Assembly: GCA_000310025.1 (NCBI GenBank)
Contig: FN649743.1
Coordinates: 4,306,702-4,370,701, forward strand
From: Ectocarpus siliculosus
Taxonomy: Eukaryota; Sar; Phaeophyceae; Ectocarpales; Ectocarpaceae
DNA: 64,000 nucleotides
Direction: 5' to 3'
In this document: positions 1-12,400 of the stretch, piece by piece
How positions within the stretch are numbered: the first letter of the stretch is position 1
How the letters are laid out: every line of letters starts with the position of its first letter
Notes under the pieces: generated by a model
The model's database searches: none
The model's input: the letters and a program-made list of their open reading frames with translations, nothing else
What the model was told of the DNA's origin: nothing
Program-made: the position numbers and the translations under genes

Positions 1-81
1 CCCCCCCCCCCGGTTTTGTGGGGGGGGGGGGTCAAGGTTTAAAAGATTAGGGCAGCCCGGTTTAAGAGCCCCCCCCCCCCC

Positions 82-752
82 CCCCCCCTCGGTGTTTGCC
101 ATCGGGGTTTGGGTTTTCGTCGCTTGGCAACGACGTTGTAAAACAAGCCGCCCCCGCCCCCCCCCGGTGTTTGCCATCGGGGTTTGGGTTTTCGTCGCTT
201 GGCAACGACGTTGTAAAACAAGCCCCCCACTCGGTGTTTGCCATCGGGATTGGGTTTTCGTCGCTTGGCAACGACGTTGTAAAACAAGCCAATTCACTTC
301 GTGAACTCGGCAACCAGGTTACCGTTTTTTTTTTTTACCTCGTTTTTTTTTTTGGCGGTAACCATAATGGTGGTCGAGTAGATCATGTTCTGCGGGGTCG
401 AGAAACCTCACTCCGCGCAACGGGGGATGATCGCACCACGTTGTGTTAAAATGGTCAAGCTTCCTCGAGGCAGTTACACAGAGCTTACAACTGTCTCTGG
501 AAGTGAAAGAACCAGAAAATAAATTAAGTCATACGTAGCTGTCATCCGTACGCAAGGAAGTAAGCACAAGATGCCGAACACCCTTAGCAGGATGCAGCTC
601 ACCCTTCATGCGACTCGCCAAATACCTCACGGCGCTTCGCGCTTGGTGATGTGAGAGCCTGGTCCGGTGAGAACCCGGCGTGCTCCGTCCCGGCTTTGTA
701 GGGATGCGAGGTCAATGGTCAAACGACTACGGCATGCACGACTATGAGTACA
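82..752. repeat. Dispersed repeat, copy A (triple hairpin head)
   Basis: Three near-identical units (about 90-148, 165-223, 232-289) carry GTTTTCGTCGCTTGGCAACG followed by ACGTTGTAAAAC. GTTTTCGTCG can pair with the CGACG and AAAAC parts, so each unit can fold as a hairpin. They are separated by C runs. A body of about 450 bp follows, starting TTCACTTCGTGAACTCGG, with an inverted GGTTACCG / CGGTAACC pair around T tracts (317-361), and ends ACTATGAGTACACC. No ORF of substance. Confidence 0.85.
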
Positions 753-1290
753 CCCCCCCCCCCGGTGTTTGCCATCGGGGTTGGGTTTTCGTTGCTTGGC
801 AGCGATGTTGTAAAACAAGCCGATCACTTCGTGAGCTCGGCAACCAGGTTACCGCTTTACTTTTGCCTTTGTTTTTTTTTTTTGCGGTAACCATGAATGG
901 TGGTCGAGTAGATCATGTTGTGCGGGGTCGAGAACCCTCATTCCGCGCAACGGGGGATGATCGCACCACGTTGTGTTAAAATGGTCAAGCATCCTCGAGG
1001 CAGTTACACAGTGCTTACAACTGTCTCTGGAAGTAAAAGCACCAGAAAATAAATTAAGTCATACGCAGCTGTCATCTGTACGCAAGGAAGTGAGCACAAG
1101 ATGCCGAACACCCTTAGCAGGATGCAGCGCATCCTTCATGCGACTCGCCGAATACCTCACGGCGCTTCGCGCTTGGTAATGTGAGAGCCTGGTCTGGTGA
1201 GAACCCGGCGTGCTCCGTCCCGGCTTTGTCGGGATGCGAGGTCAATGGCCTAACGACTACGGCATGCACTTCTATGAGTACCCCCCCCCC
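753..1290. repeat. Dispersed repeat, copy B (tandem with A)
   Basis: Repeats copy A at a period of about 531 bp: one hairpin unit (762-821), then the same body with scattered substitutions and a closing CTATGAGTAC followed by a C run. Copies A and B are head to tail. B has diverged more from C than A has. Confidence 0.85.
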
Positions 1291-2710
1291 CCCCTGCCCA
1301 ACACTTTTACCAAAATGGATGGTAGTCTGGTCAGCGTACTTGCTGTCCGGAGTGCTGTCTGTACACTAACACCATGGTAGGCATGGTACATAGTACAAAC
1401 TCGGGGCACGCATGGGTGCATCGAATAGTTTTTCCCGACATCTGGAGAGAATCAGTGCAACGTCTTCTTACGGCCTACAGAAAATTGCTGAGAGTCTGTG
1501 GAAAGAAATACGTACGTACCATGTCTGTGTGTACTTGGTCTCTTTCTTGATAATAATCCAGATTCTTCCATTTTCACAAAAAATTGCCCTATGTATGGGT
1601 CCGCTGCCGTATTGCAGGCTCACCTCTCACCTCCCCAAAAATTACGGGGCTGTGTGCTTTCAGGTTTCAGCAACTGCAGGGAAGATCACCTTTCTTTCTT
1701 TCTGCAACCTGCCACAGCCATAAAGCGTAAAGGGCCGTTTTCTTGATGAAATTGTAAATTGTCGTAATAAAACAGCAGCAGCTTTGGCAACTGAAGAGTA
1801 CATGGAAAAAATCGGGACGCAATTCTCTTTTGGATGACGTACAAAACAAAACCTGTAGACAACTCCCTCCCGTACGCTGGGAGCAAACCTCCCGCCGGGC
1901 GCTTCCTTGCCGGGGGGGCGAGAGGGCTTTTTTCCGTGGGGAGCTGGCCTCGCTTTCGGCCAAAGTAGCGCGAAGGGAAGAGTCGTACACGCACGCGGAG
2001 TGTAGACAGACACGCATTATTCATGTGCCGCGCGCGCTCTCAACGCGGGTTTGCTGACCTTTCCTGCTCCTGTTCTGCATCCATAGATGGATACAGCTGA
2101 GATTCAAAATCTGAAAAGCAAACTATAAAAAATACCCACAAGTGTACATACAAGGGAGGCCAAACTATCGTATAGAATACTCGACGGATACTCCATACGG
2201 ATTCTAACTATTGCTCACATGGGTTGACATTTCTCAGCACACACAGACAGATCCCACAGCAGTCACCACTAGCTTCAAAGACGCCTACAGGTGTGGTGCG
2301 TACAGCCTTCAAGTTCTGGTGACGATCCGACCATCATGGAGGGAGAACTCTGTGATGATGTGGTGAGAGGTCTCTTGGTCGAATCCGTCGCGAATGAATC
2401 CAACTGGGGGTTGTTGTTTTTGTTGTTGTTTTTCTTCACATTAAACTCGTGTCACTTGCTAATCCCAAAATCTAGCAAAGACTCGGGGGTATGCCAGAGT
2501 CCAAAAACATCCGTCGGGCCAACTTTCGGTTGCCGTAAGAGTCAGCCTCTGACTGACACCGCTTTCTCCCGAACTGAACAACGAATTATGTCTTGAGAGG
2601 ACAGCAGTAAAGAGTGGGCCGCGGGGTAAACGAAACCATCCTGTTGTAGGGAATGGGAAATCCCTTATGCTACATCGCTGCCGTTCGTTGTCAATTCGCT
2701 CGATGTTCCT

Positions 2711-3109
2711 GTGCTCGCGCACAGCTCGCCTGCCTATGGTTGGTTACCCATGTCCTCACCTCTTGTATGGTTTCGGCTTTTCGCCGGTCCAGGCTCGCCT
2801 TTTGAGTTCAATGTGTACGTGCAGCAGTTCTCACGCCGCCTGCTCCTCCTTGCTCTCACCGCCAGCCTACGTGTGTGTGCTGAAGCTGCCGCCTCCGCCG
2901 CTTATCTCGTGGAAGAGTGTTGGGAGAGAGCGATGCGTGTCTCCTTGGAACTTCGTGAAAATCAGCAGATGGTCGCCGCCCAAGATGGTCCGCAGATGGA
3001 TTTACGACAGCAAGTCCACGAAATGTCACCGAAATCCCCGCGCGCATGTACCGTATCCGCGACGCCACAGCCAGAAGCCAGACTCAACAAAGCCACGCTC
3101 GGGGTGTAG
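2711..3109 (+). CDS. Possible exon or short gene, unknown
   Basis: The frame is open and has codon use like the confirmed exons. Notable segments are PFEFNVYVQQFSRRLLLLAL, AAYLVEECWERAMRVSLELR and QMDLRQQVHEMSPKSP. The middle would form helices. No domain is recognised, no clear acceptor or donor defines its ends, and its first codon is not ATG. It could be an exon of a gene 5' of the kinase. Confidence 0.3.
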   Translation: MLAHSSPAYGWLPMSSPLVWFRLFAGPGSPFEFNVYVQQFSRRLLLLALTASLRVCAEAAASAAYLVEECWERAMRVSLELRENQQMVAAQDGPQMDLRQQVHEMSPKSPRACTVSATPQPEARLNKATLGV

Positions 3110-4689
3110 AGGCGCTCTTGATGGCGCTTTGATCGAGGCTCGAAGCAACAACGCGTAAACAATGTGGGTGCTAGTACCACTGTACTCGGCCTGCTGTGGG
3201 ATGATGCAGCGTGATTCAAATTGCCATTTTTTTTTTTTTTTCTTAATATGACACCACGAAGCCATCTCCATCTATAGAGAAAAGAGTCTGAGACAGATTT
3301 TTGTAATCCATCACGGACGCAAGAAGCGGCTAACCAGGATGCATTTGAGGCATTCTGTTGTAAACAGCTGCGGGACACACCTAAGCACGACGCCTGCGCG
3401 TGGATGCCATTTTTCCCACAAGTCAGTACTCACCGCCGGCTACATTGCACATCTCTCTGCAAGGTTCGGGCTTCTTTCTGTCCATCCATCAAGCAGTATA
3501 CGCCTTCGTGCCAAGTTTCGTGCACCGTGTAGAGAAGCGCGTTTTTGCCTCTTGGATTGAAAGCACCGTCGGGTCGGTTGAGGTTCCGCCGCGTTTTGGG
3601 GGGCTTTGACTGCTTTTAGTGCTGTGCGATATAGAATTTGACCCTGCTTGTGTCGGTGGATAGATATTGCATTGGTCTACGGCCGTAGTGCTTCATCTTG
3701 AAGGGGTGGCTCTGCTGTGGGCTTTTTTAGCACGGTAGAGTGCGAATGGTGTGCTTACACGCCCTTTTTTTTTTCAACGCGCAGCACACGGACAGCAACA
3801 GCAGGGGTGACAGGCAGCGCCCAAGAAGCGCCGTCGCCTCAGAGGGGTCTTTGGCTGTGTTTATCTTGGTGAAGCAATGAAGGTATGACCAAGAAGCAGC
3901 ACAGCGGGAGAGATGATACACGTTCACACCGACACGACACGCAGTCGCTACTCAAATTCCGTCCCCGCGGTGTCGCTATATATTTTCTGTGTGTGAAGTG
4001 GTCATGCTCATGTTTTGGTATTTGGTACTACTCCAGGGTACCTTTTCCACAGCAGTGTACACTTGCCTTCACAACCGTGTGGAGTGCGTGGGTAGTTCCT
4101 ATTGCATAGTCTCGTCCCCCGGCCACAGCAGACAGCAATGGCATTTTTCCCCGCGAACCATGTACTGCTGTAGGTTGTGCTGCTGTAGCAGCAGTGATAA
4201 ATGTGCTGCCAGCAGCAGTGGTTATGGAGACTACGCATATGCTGCAGCAGTACATGGTGCTTGTGTGCCGCTGTAGTCCTCTTTCCCGTTTCACTCCATA
4301 CATGTGCTGTTCAGTCGGCATTCCACTACAAGACACACCTTCACGCTGCTAAGGAGTAGTCTGGAGGAAGGAACAGCAAGCGACCAAAAACACATATGTT
4401 GGTAACATATGCATAAAGCCGATCAAATATAACCAAAACAGGTTCTCGCGGCGGCCGCGGTGCTCGTACACCTACCGGCGTGCCTTGTCCGGGGATACAC
4501 GGCGATTCCGCCCCCATCATTGACGAGAGGGGGGCTTTCCGCGCGCGCCGCGGGGGCAGGGGAGCAGTACGATGGCGCAGGGTGGGTGTGGCGAGACACG
4601 CACAGAAGGTTAGCGCTTGGTTTGTCCGGGTTCTGCTACTTGTTTGTGGAGTGGTCGCTGTGTTTGGGGTTTCGAGAGTGCTGATATCT

Positions 4690-4713
4690 TGTTGTTGTAG
4701 CTACTGCTGCTGC

Positions 4714-4749
<36 letters not shown>

Positions 4750-4750
4750 C
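4690..4750. repeat. TTG/CTG trinucleotide run
   Basis: Simple repeat in the stretch 5' of the kinase gene. Comparable intronic or intergenic runs are at 5301-5331 (CAA), 18830-18861 (TTG), 27300-27360 (CAG/ATCAGC), 30852-30896 (CAG then CAA), 44433-44515 (CTG/TTG) and 51150-51191 (TTG). Confidence 0.9.
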
Positions 4751-4787
4751 GCGATATGCTCTGCGGCAGGATTTGGATTTTCTTTGG

Positions 4788-5301
4788 TCAGGATTTAGTT
4801 CGCTGGGGATGCGGTTCGACAGCGGGTCTGTCCGGCGTGAGATCCATGGATTCTTTCATGTGGTGTTCGTCTTCGCTGTCCAACACGTTGGACTCGGTGC
4901 TGGGCTCAGAGCGTCCACGAACAGCAGTCGCTTGGTCTCCCTTCTCGAGCTTTTGATGTTTTGCTTCTTTGTTAAAGCCCGCTGTTTCAAGCCGGCATGT
5001 CGTGCACACCGCGTTCATTTGGTTTTGCTGCGGACCCCTCTTCTTTGGGTGAGAGTTTAGCAAACCGGTTTGCTATTGAATGGGTTATTCGCGTGCGTAC
5101 ATGCGTACGCAAGGGTCAACAAAAACTGCTGTGACCGTTGTCTGCCTGGTCGCCTCCCTTGTTCAAACCATGGTTATCCGCCGGTGCACAAAGGGCCGCT
5201 CAGTTAACGGATCTCGTCCGGCCTGGGCAGCACCAGTCGCTGTCGCTGTCGCTGTCGCCGTCGAGCGGGGACGACCGAGTGTCATCGGGAGGGAAGACGT
5301 C

Positions 5302-5332
<31 letters not shown>

Positions 5333-5730
5333 GGTGATGCATGCTTCGGGTGCTGCTTGTAGTCGGTAGCTTGTAGTCGGCTTTTGTGTCTGCAAGGCGT
5401 GTGCGATTAAGGGTTATAAACCCATCGCCGCGGGCGTTCGGGCGGGGTCAATTTTGTATCCTTCGGTGCCATCGCGATGTGGCCGCGTATAAGAAAAATG
5501 GTTCCGTCTTTTGCCACCTCCAGTCGCCGGGAACCCTTTGCTCGCGAAGAACGGATCGTCTCTTTCATCGTGGGCCGTCTGCCGCCCCCCCGGGCAGGCG
5601 CGTCATGGGACAAGCTCCCCACGACACAGAAAGCATTGCTACTGCTTCCGAGGTCGGGCATGTCGGTTGCACCACCGAGGATGTTCTTCGCCTCGTTGAT
5701 GTCGGACCACAACTTAACGCGGCAGTAATC
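4788..5730 (-). CDS. Possible exons of an unknown minus-strand gene
   Basis: Two minus-strand frames look coding. 5730-5407 encodes YCRVKLWSDINEAKNILGGA, then SSSNAFCVVGSLSHDAPARG and RLEVAKDGTIFLIRGHIAMA, with about three-quarters G/C third bases. 4960-4788 encodes SEPSTESNVLDSEDEHHMKE and ends in TGA. The stretch between has a TTG run on the minus strand (5331-5301), as introns here often do, and a short Asp/Ser-rich frame. No family is recognised and the splice sites linking them are weak. Confidence 0.25.
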
Positions 5731-6430
5731 TTGTCGTTGAGCCGTCAAAGACACGAAAGGTGTGTTGTGGTGCACGTGGGAAGTAGGCGCCGGGGGTGGA
5801 GCGTGTGCTGTACCCTAGGTACCTCGGCGGGATATTCGAAACCTCACAGACTTCCCTCCGGTTGTGCTATTGTTTTCAGCCTTTCGAACTCGCGGGTTTT
5901 GCTTGTGGTATTGTTTGTCAGGTGGTCAGTATTGCCGAGACGGCAGCTCCACACGCCAGGGTTTCCTAAAGGCCGGCGGCCTCGCTGCTGCCGGGGTGAT
6001 CGCCGCCATGGGAGCTGTACCCGGGACGATCGTGGAGGGCCGGGGGAGGGCTGTTGAAATGGTGGAAGCAGCAGTAGGAGTGGACGAACCGGCGGTATTG
6101 CTTCAGAAGGAGGCAAGTCCGGACTTGGAGGGTACCTCGGGGTAGAGAACTGACAGCGTGTTTTTCTGCCTATCGCTTGGTGTTCAGGTCGAGGTTTCCA
6201 TCGGAGCTCGTGATTGCGTACCTATCTGTTCTCCTCACTCCTGCTTTCGAGACGAACGTTTGTCGGGTTTTGAACGCTCAGACATTCGCAATGTTGCTCG
6301 ATTCGGATGAAGAGCAGCCGTGCGGTTTCAACTGGTGCAGGTGACCAATAGCCAACAGACGAGGGTAAGCTGAAACCCCCGTGCCTCCTGCTATTATCTG
6401 GCTAAGCCCGCGCTCGTGTTTCGGTGACAG

Positions 6431-9400
6431 GTTTTGTCCTACGTGAGGGAGGCCTTGCCCGGGTGGAGAACTCTCCCTGACGGCGACATACAGCTGAAAC
6501 AGGTGTGTTGATCAGCGTGCTTGCCGAGACAATCGCCGCACGATCCTATGCCACATGTTGGAATCGCCTGTCTGCGCAAACCGCAGGCTTCTAGGGTAGG
6601 AGTAACCGTGAACGTACTAGTGATCACATTGGCTGACTACCAAAGTTCGACTACCCCATGGACCAATGGCGTACGATAATTGACCGATACGTTCGAGACA
6701 AACTCCCCGACGAGGTCTTTCAATCCGAAACCCTTTTCTGCGTTGAATACTCTTGGCTGTGGAGCAATGGAGCGATTAAGGTCGTTGTACATATGTGCGA
6801 TGACTCTCCTTTATGCTTGCGATCGCCCCGCCCGGCTCTGTCGGCTTGCGTCCGTTTCAAGTTGCTTCTGTGCAGTAGCAGCAGGATCGGGACGACACAA
6901 TGGGTGATTTGATTCGGGGCGACGCGATACGCCTCTACCGGTAAATAAGTGTTTTGTTTTTGTTTAGACGTTGCTCCCGTCCGTCCTTCGGCTGTGCGTT
7001 CTAGATCACCGGAGGTATCACGAATGTGATCTTCAAGGCTCGAAACACCGCCACCGGGGAGGGAGCCCTTGTGCGCGTCTACGGCAAAGATACCGACTTG
7101 TTGCTGGATCGGCGGTACGTTGGTCAACACCGCGAGACACTTCCCTACTGCTGTGGCTGTCCTTGGTCGTGATTGCCGAATGTGTTTTAGTCTTGCGCTT
7201 TTTCGGGCAAGTTGACAACAACTCATGTTACATTTTTGTTTTTGAGTTTTCGTTGCGCTCGATGTATGTTTGGTCCATCGCAAGTAAGGGCTGTGCCAGT
7301 GTGGGGGTACCTTGCCACCACCAGATGTCCTGTTGGGTGGTACCTCCAGCTCTTGACAGGGTCGTTTCGACGTCGTGTCGTAGATTCGCCTTCGCTGTGT
7401 CATATCCGTTGACCGGCCGAATTCGACTCGATTTTCTTTCGGGACTTTGGGTTATCAATTGGGGGCTGGGGGCGGGTCTTGGGTTGAGTTAACACATGAA
7501 GTGCTTAAGGGATGACCGATCTACTGCATAATATTCTCTAACAGCCGGTTGGGCATGTGGTCTGCTTTGTCGCCGCTGCTTGAACGCGGCGGCCGGCCAT
7601 CTCTATCGTTTCAGCGCGTACAACCGTCCACACGTACTCCGACGGGCCGTAATAAGCCGCGGCTACGCGCATTCCGTTGAAGCATCCGAAGTACCTAGCT
7701 AATCGTTTCGTGTGTCGCTTCAAAAGTGTCGCAATACCTAGACGCCGTTGCTATTTTTTCGTTGTGGATGTCTCGATTCTCGCAGAAAGGAGGCCGCGGT
7801 GTTTTCGGAGCTGTCCACCCTCGGATTCGGGCCTCGGAAGCTTGGAGAGTTCAAGGGTGGAAGGTGACAAGTGCGCCTTGCAGTGTAGTGGATAATCGTG
7901 AGGCGCCAGACCGGACGCGTGTGCCTGGTACTTGCTCACTCTTTTTCGTTTGTTTTTTGTCATGTCAGAAGACTGGACGAAAAAATTATGAATTCCTCGT
8001 CCATGACACTCGCCGGATGTAACACTATTCCGATTCACACTTGGGCGTATTGTTTCTTCCCGTGACGTAACATCTAGGAAACCTCGCCGACCAAGCACAC
8101 CTTCTGGCGTGGTGCGTGTAAGCACCAGCAGTAGGAGGAGCTCTCCTGAAGTATGAGCTAGCTGTTGGGTGCTGTGAGGTGACGATGTTTTTTTCTCGAA
8201 AAACGTATTTGTTGTCATTTTTCTGGAGCCCTATCGGTGCAACAAAAACCCGAAAACGACGAACAAATTCCAGTCTTTTTCATCAACCACGCCGGTTCAC
8301 CCATAGTCACGTTGTTCGCAGGAAGCAGCAACAACGGAAGTGCTAGTGTGCTTAGGCCAAGTTTTGACGGGACGAAAGTCTATTCCAGCCCGCAGCAAAT
8401 GCGGCTGAGGTCGACAACACGTCAGCTCCTTTTGTCGTTCAATAGTTGAGTATGCGGCTTAACACTCTTGTCGTCAATTTCGCGGGCTTCCAGAGTGGTG
8501 CCTACCGCTGGCTGACTGTTGTTCCCTCCCTCCTCACACCGCACTACCGCGGTCGATGATGTTAAGGATTGAGGAGCTGCTGGACGCTCGGGCGGCCACC
8601 CCGGAGGAGCTGCTGCAGACCTCCCCCTTTGACGTGCCTCAGGCCATCGCGGTAAGGGGTTATCTACGTGGTGTAGAGAGGTTGTGCCTTCATCTACACG
8701 GGATTTTCTTCTGCACCGTTGGCGGGCGGGCGCGAAACGTGTGCAAGAACGTCTTGGTGCCCGTTCTTTGGGCTCTGCTTGATGCCCGAGAAACGTAGGA
8801 CCAAACGGTGATGCCAATCGATCCACACGTGCCAGCACCACTTCTATCGACAGCATCAGCAGCAAACAAAACGACAACACCAGAGCTTACATGACACCCA
8901 CAACCATCAATGAAGACGGTGCTACGAAACTAGTTACCGTAAGTTACGGAGTTTCCCCCCCGGGGAGGGGATCGTTTTTTTTTTTTTTTCTGAAACCAAC
9001 CCCCCCGGGGGGAAACTGACGTACTGCGGGGGGGTCGTTTTTTTTTTTCCAACGCTACGCCGGGGGGAAGCCCCCCCCCCAGGGGGTTGTGCAAAGTATT
9101 GATGGTCCACACACCACACAACAAATAAACAACACAGAGAGAGATGAAACTGAGACGGATAAGGTTTACGAGCAAGCGTTCAACAAGCAGAGGGAGGAGG
9201 AACGTAAGAGCAACAAAGACGAAGAGAAAAAAGGCATCAAGGAGGACAGCAGCTGGGGGAGTTTGTCTCGTCCCGCGAGTGATTCCAAGAACGAAAATAT
9301 TTCACCCATAAAACAACGGCGAGGGCCAAGTGACAAACGGTACACCTAAATCTCGCTCGAAGCGCAGACCTGCGAGTGAATTTTCTGTCCCGTATCATGC

Positions 9401-12400
9401 TTTTTGTGCTCCGCGATGCAACAAAACCGACTCAGAAAATATGAGAAATACATCCCCCCCGGGGGGAACTCGTGGGAAAAATGGTACCCCGGGGGGAAAT
9501 TGACATACCCGGGGGGATCTTTTTTTTTTGTCGAAAACGATCTACCCCGGGGCTAAATCGACGAACTCATGCTCCCAGGCCGAAAAGGTGATGGGGGGGG
9601 GGGGGGGACTCTAACCCGGGGGAAAACTCCGTAACTTACGGTATATCGTTATATTTTCTGACCCGCTCAGGTTCAGCTGGCGAGCCTCCACGGGCAACGA
9701 GTCCGTTCCAGCGCCGGCTCGCCCGACAGACCCGTCATGTGGACGAGCATCGACAAGTGGTTGAAAACCGCCACCCGCTTGGACTCCACGAAGAGTTTCC
9801 CGCTGGCCAAGGTAGGCTGGACCAGTGTTCTCCTTGCCCTTACCCCGAAGGCCTCTACTCTTCGCTGTAACAGTGCTCTCTGCCTTTATTTTTATCGCCT
9901 CCAAGGTGCCCTGACCCCACCAATTTTCGAGGGAGACGGAAGCGTTGTGGCATCTTCTTCTCACGTGTGGAGTTCTCGTTCAGACGAATTTTCTTCTCAC
10001 GTGCGGAGTTCTCCTTCAGACGATTATTTTCCCGCCTACTGGGGTCTGACGGAGTACACGATTCTGCATCCATCCCCCAGAGCAACTACTCCCACCCGCG
10101 CTTATTACCATTGCGCACTGTATACGACGGCAGCGTTGGCTCGCGCGCGGGGAGCGGTGACCCCTGTTTGACTCAATGCATTTTCCTCCTCGGCAAGTTT
10201 TTGCTTCAAAAAAACTCCCGCGTCCTTCCATGCTGTTGGGTCAAACAGAGAGAACCCAGTGCGAAACAGTATTGCGGCTGCTGTGCATCCAAGCCTTTTT
10301 CTCAGATCATCCGCTGTACAAGCGATTTTCTCAGATCATCCGCTGTACAAGCGATTTTCTCAGATCATCCGCTGTACAAGCGATTTTTGGTCAAAAAACA
10401 TGTTTTCCTCTCGACCCGTCTAGAAGCAATTGCCGTCCTTCCGGACATGGGTCAGTTTCTTCCCGGTACATTTCTTAAAGACTATGAGTTGTAGACAAGA
10501 AAGCCCAGCGCACGGAGCGATGTCAGGGTCCATCCAGGGAATACAGCACACGCCACCATTTTATCCGCTCTTGATTTGGGCAACCCTCCCGGCTTGCTTC
10601 CTCTGTGAAACATTTTCGCGCTCCTGGTCTTGCTACCACGGGTATTGGCGCGTTTCTGTACGAGGCTGATTCGTCGGGTCGAATATTCTTGGCGCGCTCG
10701 CAGATAGCTGAGGAGGTGGTGTGGCTCAAACGGAATCTTCCCGGCCCTGCCGCAGCCGCGGACGGCACACCAGGGTCCCCTGACCAGGCTAGTGCTAATG
10801 ATGTTTGGAAATCTTGTTTCGTGAGGTCGTGTGTTGGCTGTCGTGCTTGTGTCGTCGCGGATGTCTTTGTTTCTCTGTAGTTGGTTGCATGCGTTGCGGG
10901 CCTGAATTGATGTTGCACACGCGTACATTGACTTGTTGCGAAAGGTTTCACACGCTTGAGCTGTACGAAGTAAAGGCACGTTCGGTGATCCTCGACAGCG
11001 CACAAGCAGTAGCCTACGGCAGATGTATCGTCTATCGCATGCGCTTATCCACAGACGCCTCCCCACACTTCTAGCCTCTGACTCCCCGTTCCATTGTCGC
11101 GCTCGCGAAACAGAAGCTAGCGGCTGAGATAGCAAACGGCGTCGTCTTCGCGCACAACGATCTACTGTCGGGTAAGCGGCGGGGACATACAACAGATGGC
11201 GCTCATGACTTCACCGGTGACGCGCTCATCGCGCCGTTTACGCGTGCGCTGGAGTGGTTCTCGTCCACGCTCGGTTTGTTTTCGTTCATGTTCACATTGG
11301 TCATATTCTCGTCGAAGATATCGCCTCTCAGTTGACAGGCCAATTCGTTTGTTTTTTTTTGTACTTTTGTTGGCGCAGAAAACGCTACCGCCATGTCTCG
11401 CCTGGCACCCTTCCGTTCCCGCGCTAGCGCGTGTTTGTGACACGGGACACCTATCCGCGGTGCACGTGTACCTCATCTTGGCGCTGTGTACCTCTTTTTG
11501 TCAGGTAACGTTCTCGTTGGTCCCCGGGGTGCGAAGAAGATCTCCACTCTCCGGCTGATTGACTTCGAGTACTCCGACTACAATCCTTGCGGGTGAAGAA
11601 TGGCGCGCTTGTGTGGGAACAACTAGCGCACCTATGTTTATTCGCCGTCAAAGCGTTTGTTTTTTTGCCGTGGTGGTTCTTGACGATTTTCTGTATCTGG
11701 TGTGATTGATCGTTTGCTTGTGTTTCCCTTTGATAGCTTGTCACGATTCTCGACGGCATAATGGCAAGCAGCGTGGTAGGGGGGGTTCTTTCATATGGAT
11801 GCGTTGTTGGGGGTACCCATGCTTCATCACGACGCGTTTGGTAGTGGCTTTGTGTGCCCTTGCCTTGCCACATGCTTCGTTCTTCACAGCAGGTATCGCG
11901 TGGTTTGATGATGGAGTGCAATTTCTACCGCTTGTCGACGCAAGCCCGTGACGCAAGTGCGAGTTGAAGCGGCTACCCAACGCTCAGCACTCACTTACAC
12001 CTAAACACACCTCCACGATCGTTGGCCGCGTCCTTTTCTTTCCCTTTTCGAACAATGCCTTATTTCCTCATGTATTTTTTGGCGTAAACTTCAGTGGACG
12101 GGCCAGAAAGCAAGTTGACTCGTCCTTGCCGCCGCTGCGCGTGGGGTATGAACCATCATATCGCGCGCCCCCCTTCGCTCTCAAGACTATACCCACAGCA
12201 AATACTCTGTTGAAGTGCAGTCGTGCCGACGACCATCTCCCTTGTCAGCACTTCTCACGCGTCTCCGAAAACTACCGCCTTCGGCTGGTAAAAGTAGGGA
12301 TTACTCCGCAGACGGTCTACATGCCCCCTAGGCAACGTGCCGGGGCTTCCATGTGACTGATCCCTCCGCAGAGTTTTTTAACCTGTTTGAGACAAACACC

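Larger units (their letters stand above)
1291..6430. other. No secure gene
   Basis: Apart from the candidate exons listed at 2711-3109 and 4788-5730 and a trinucleotide run, nothing is supported. From about 5.9 kb the + strand is T/G-rich, like the introns of the kinase gene, so the missing 5' end of that gene probably lies here. Confidence 0.5.

Noticed and set aside
92-304. Similarity of the repeat unit GTTTTACAACGTCG to the lacZ-alpha region of cloning vectors
   Set aside because: Only about 15 bases agree. The rest of the unit differs, and the repeat recurs inside a host intron at 41 kb with its own body, so vector contamination is unlikely.
10304-10393. CRISPR-like spaced repeat
   Set aside because: The units are directly adjacent with no spacers, in a eukaryotic intron, so it is a plain minisatellite.
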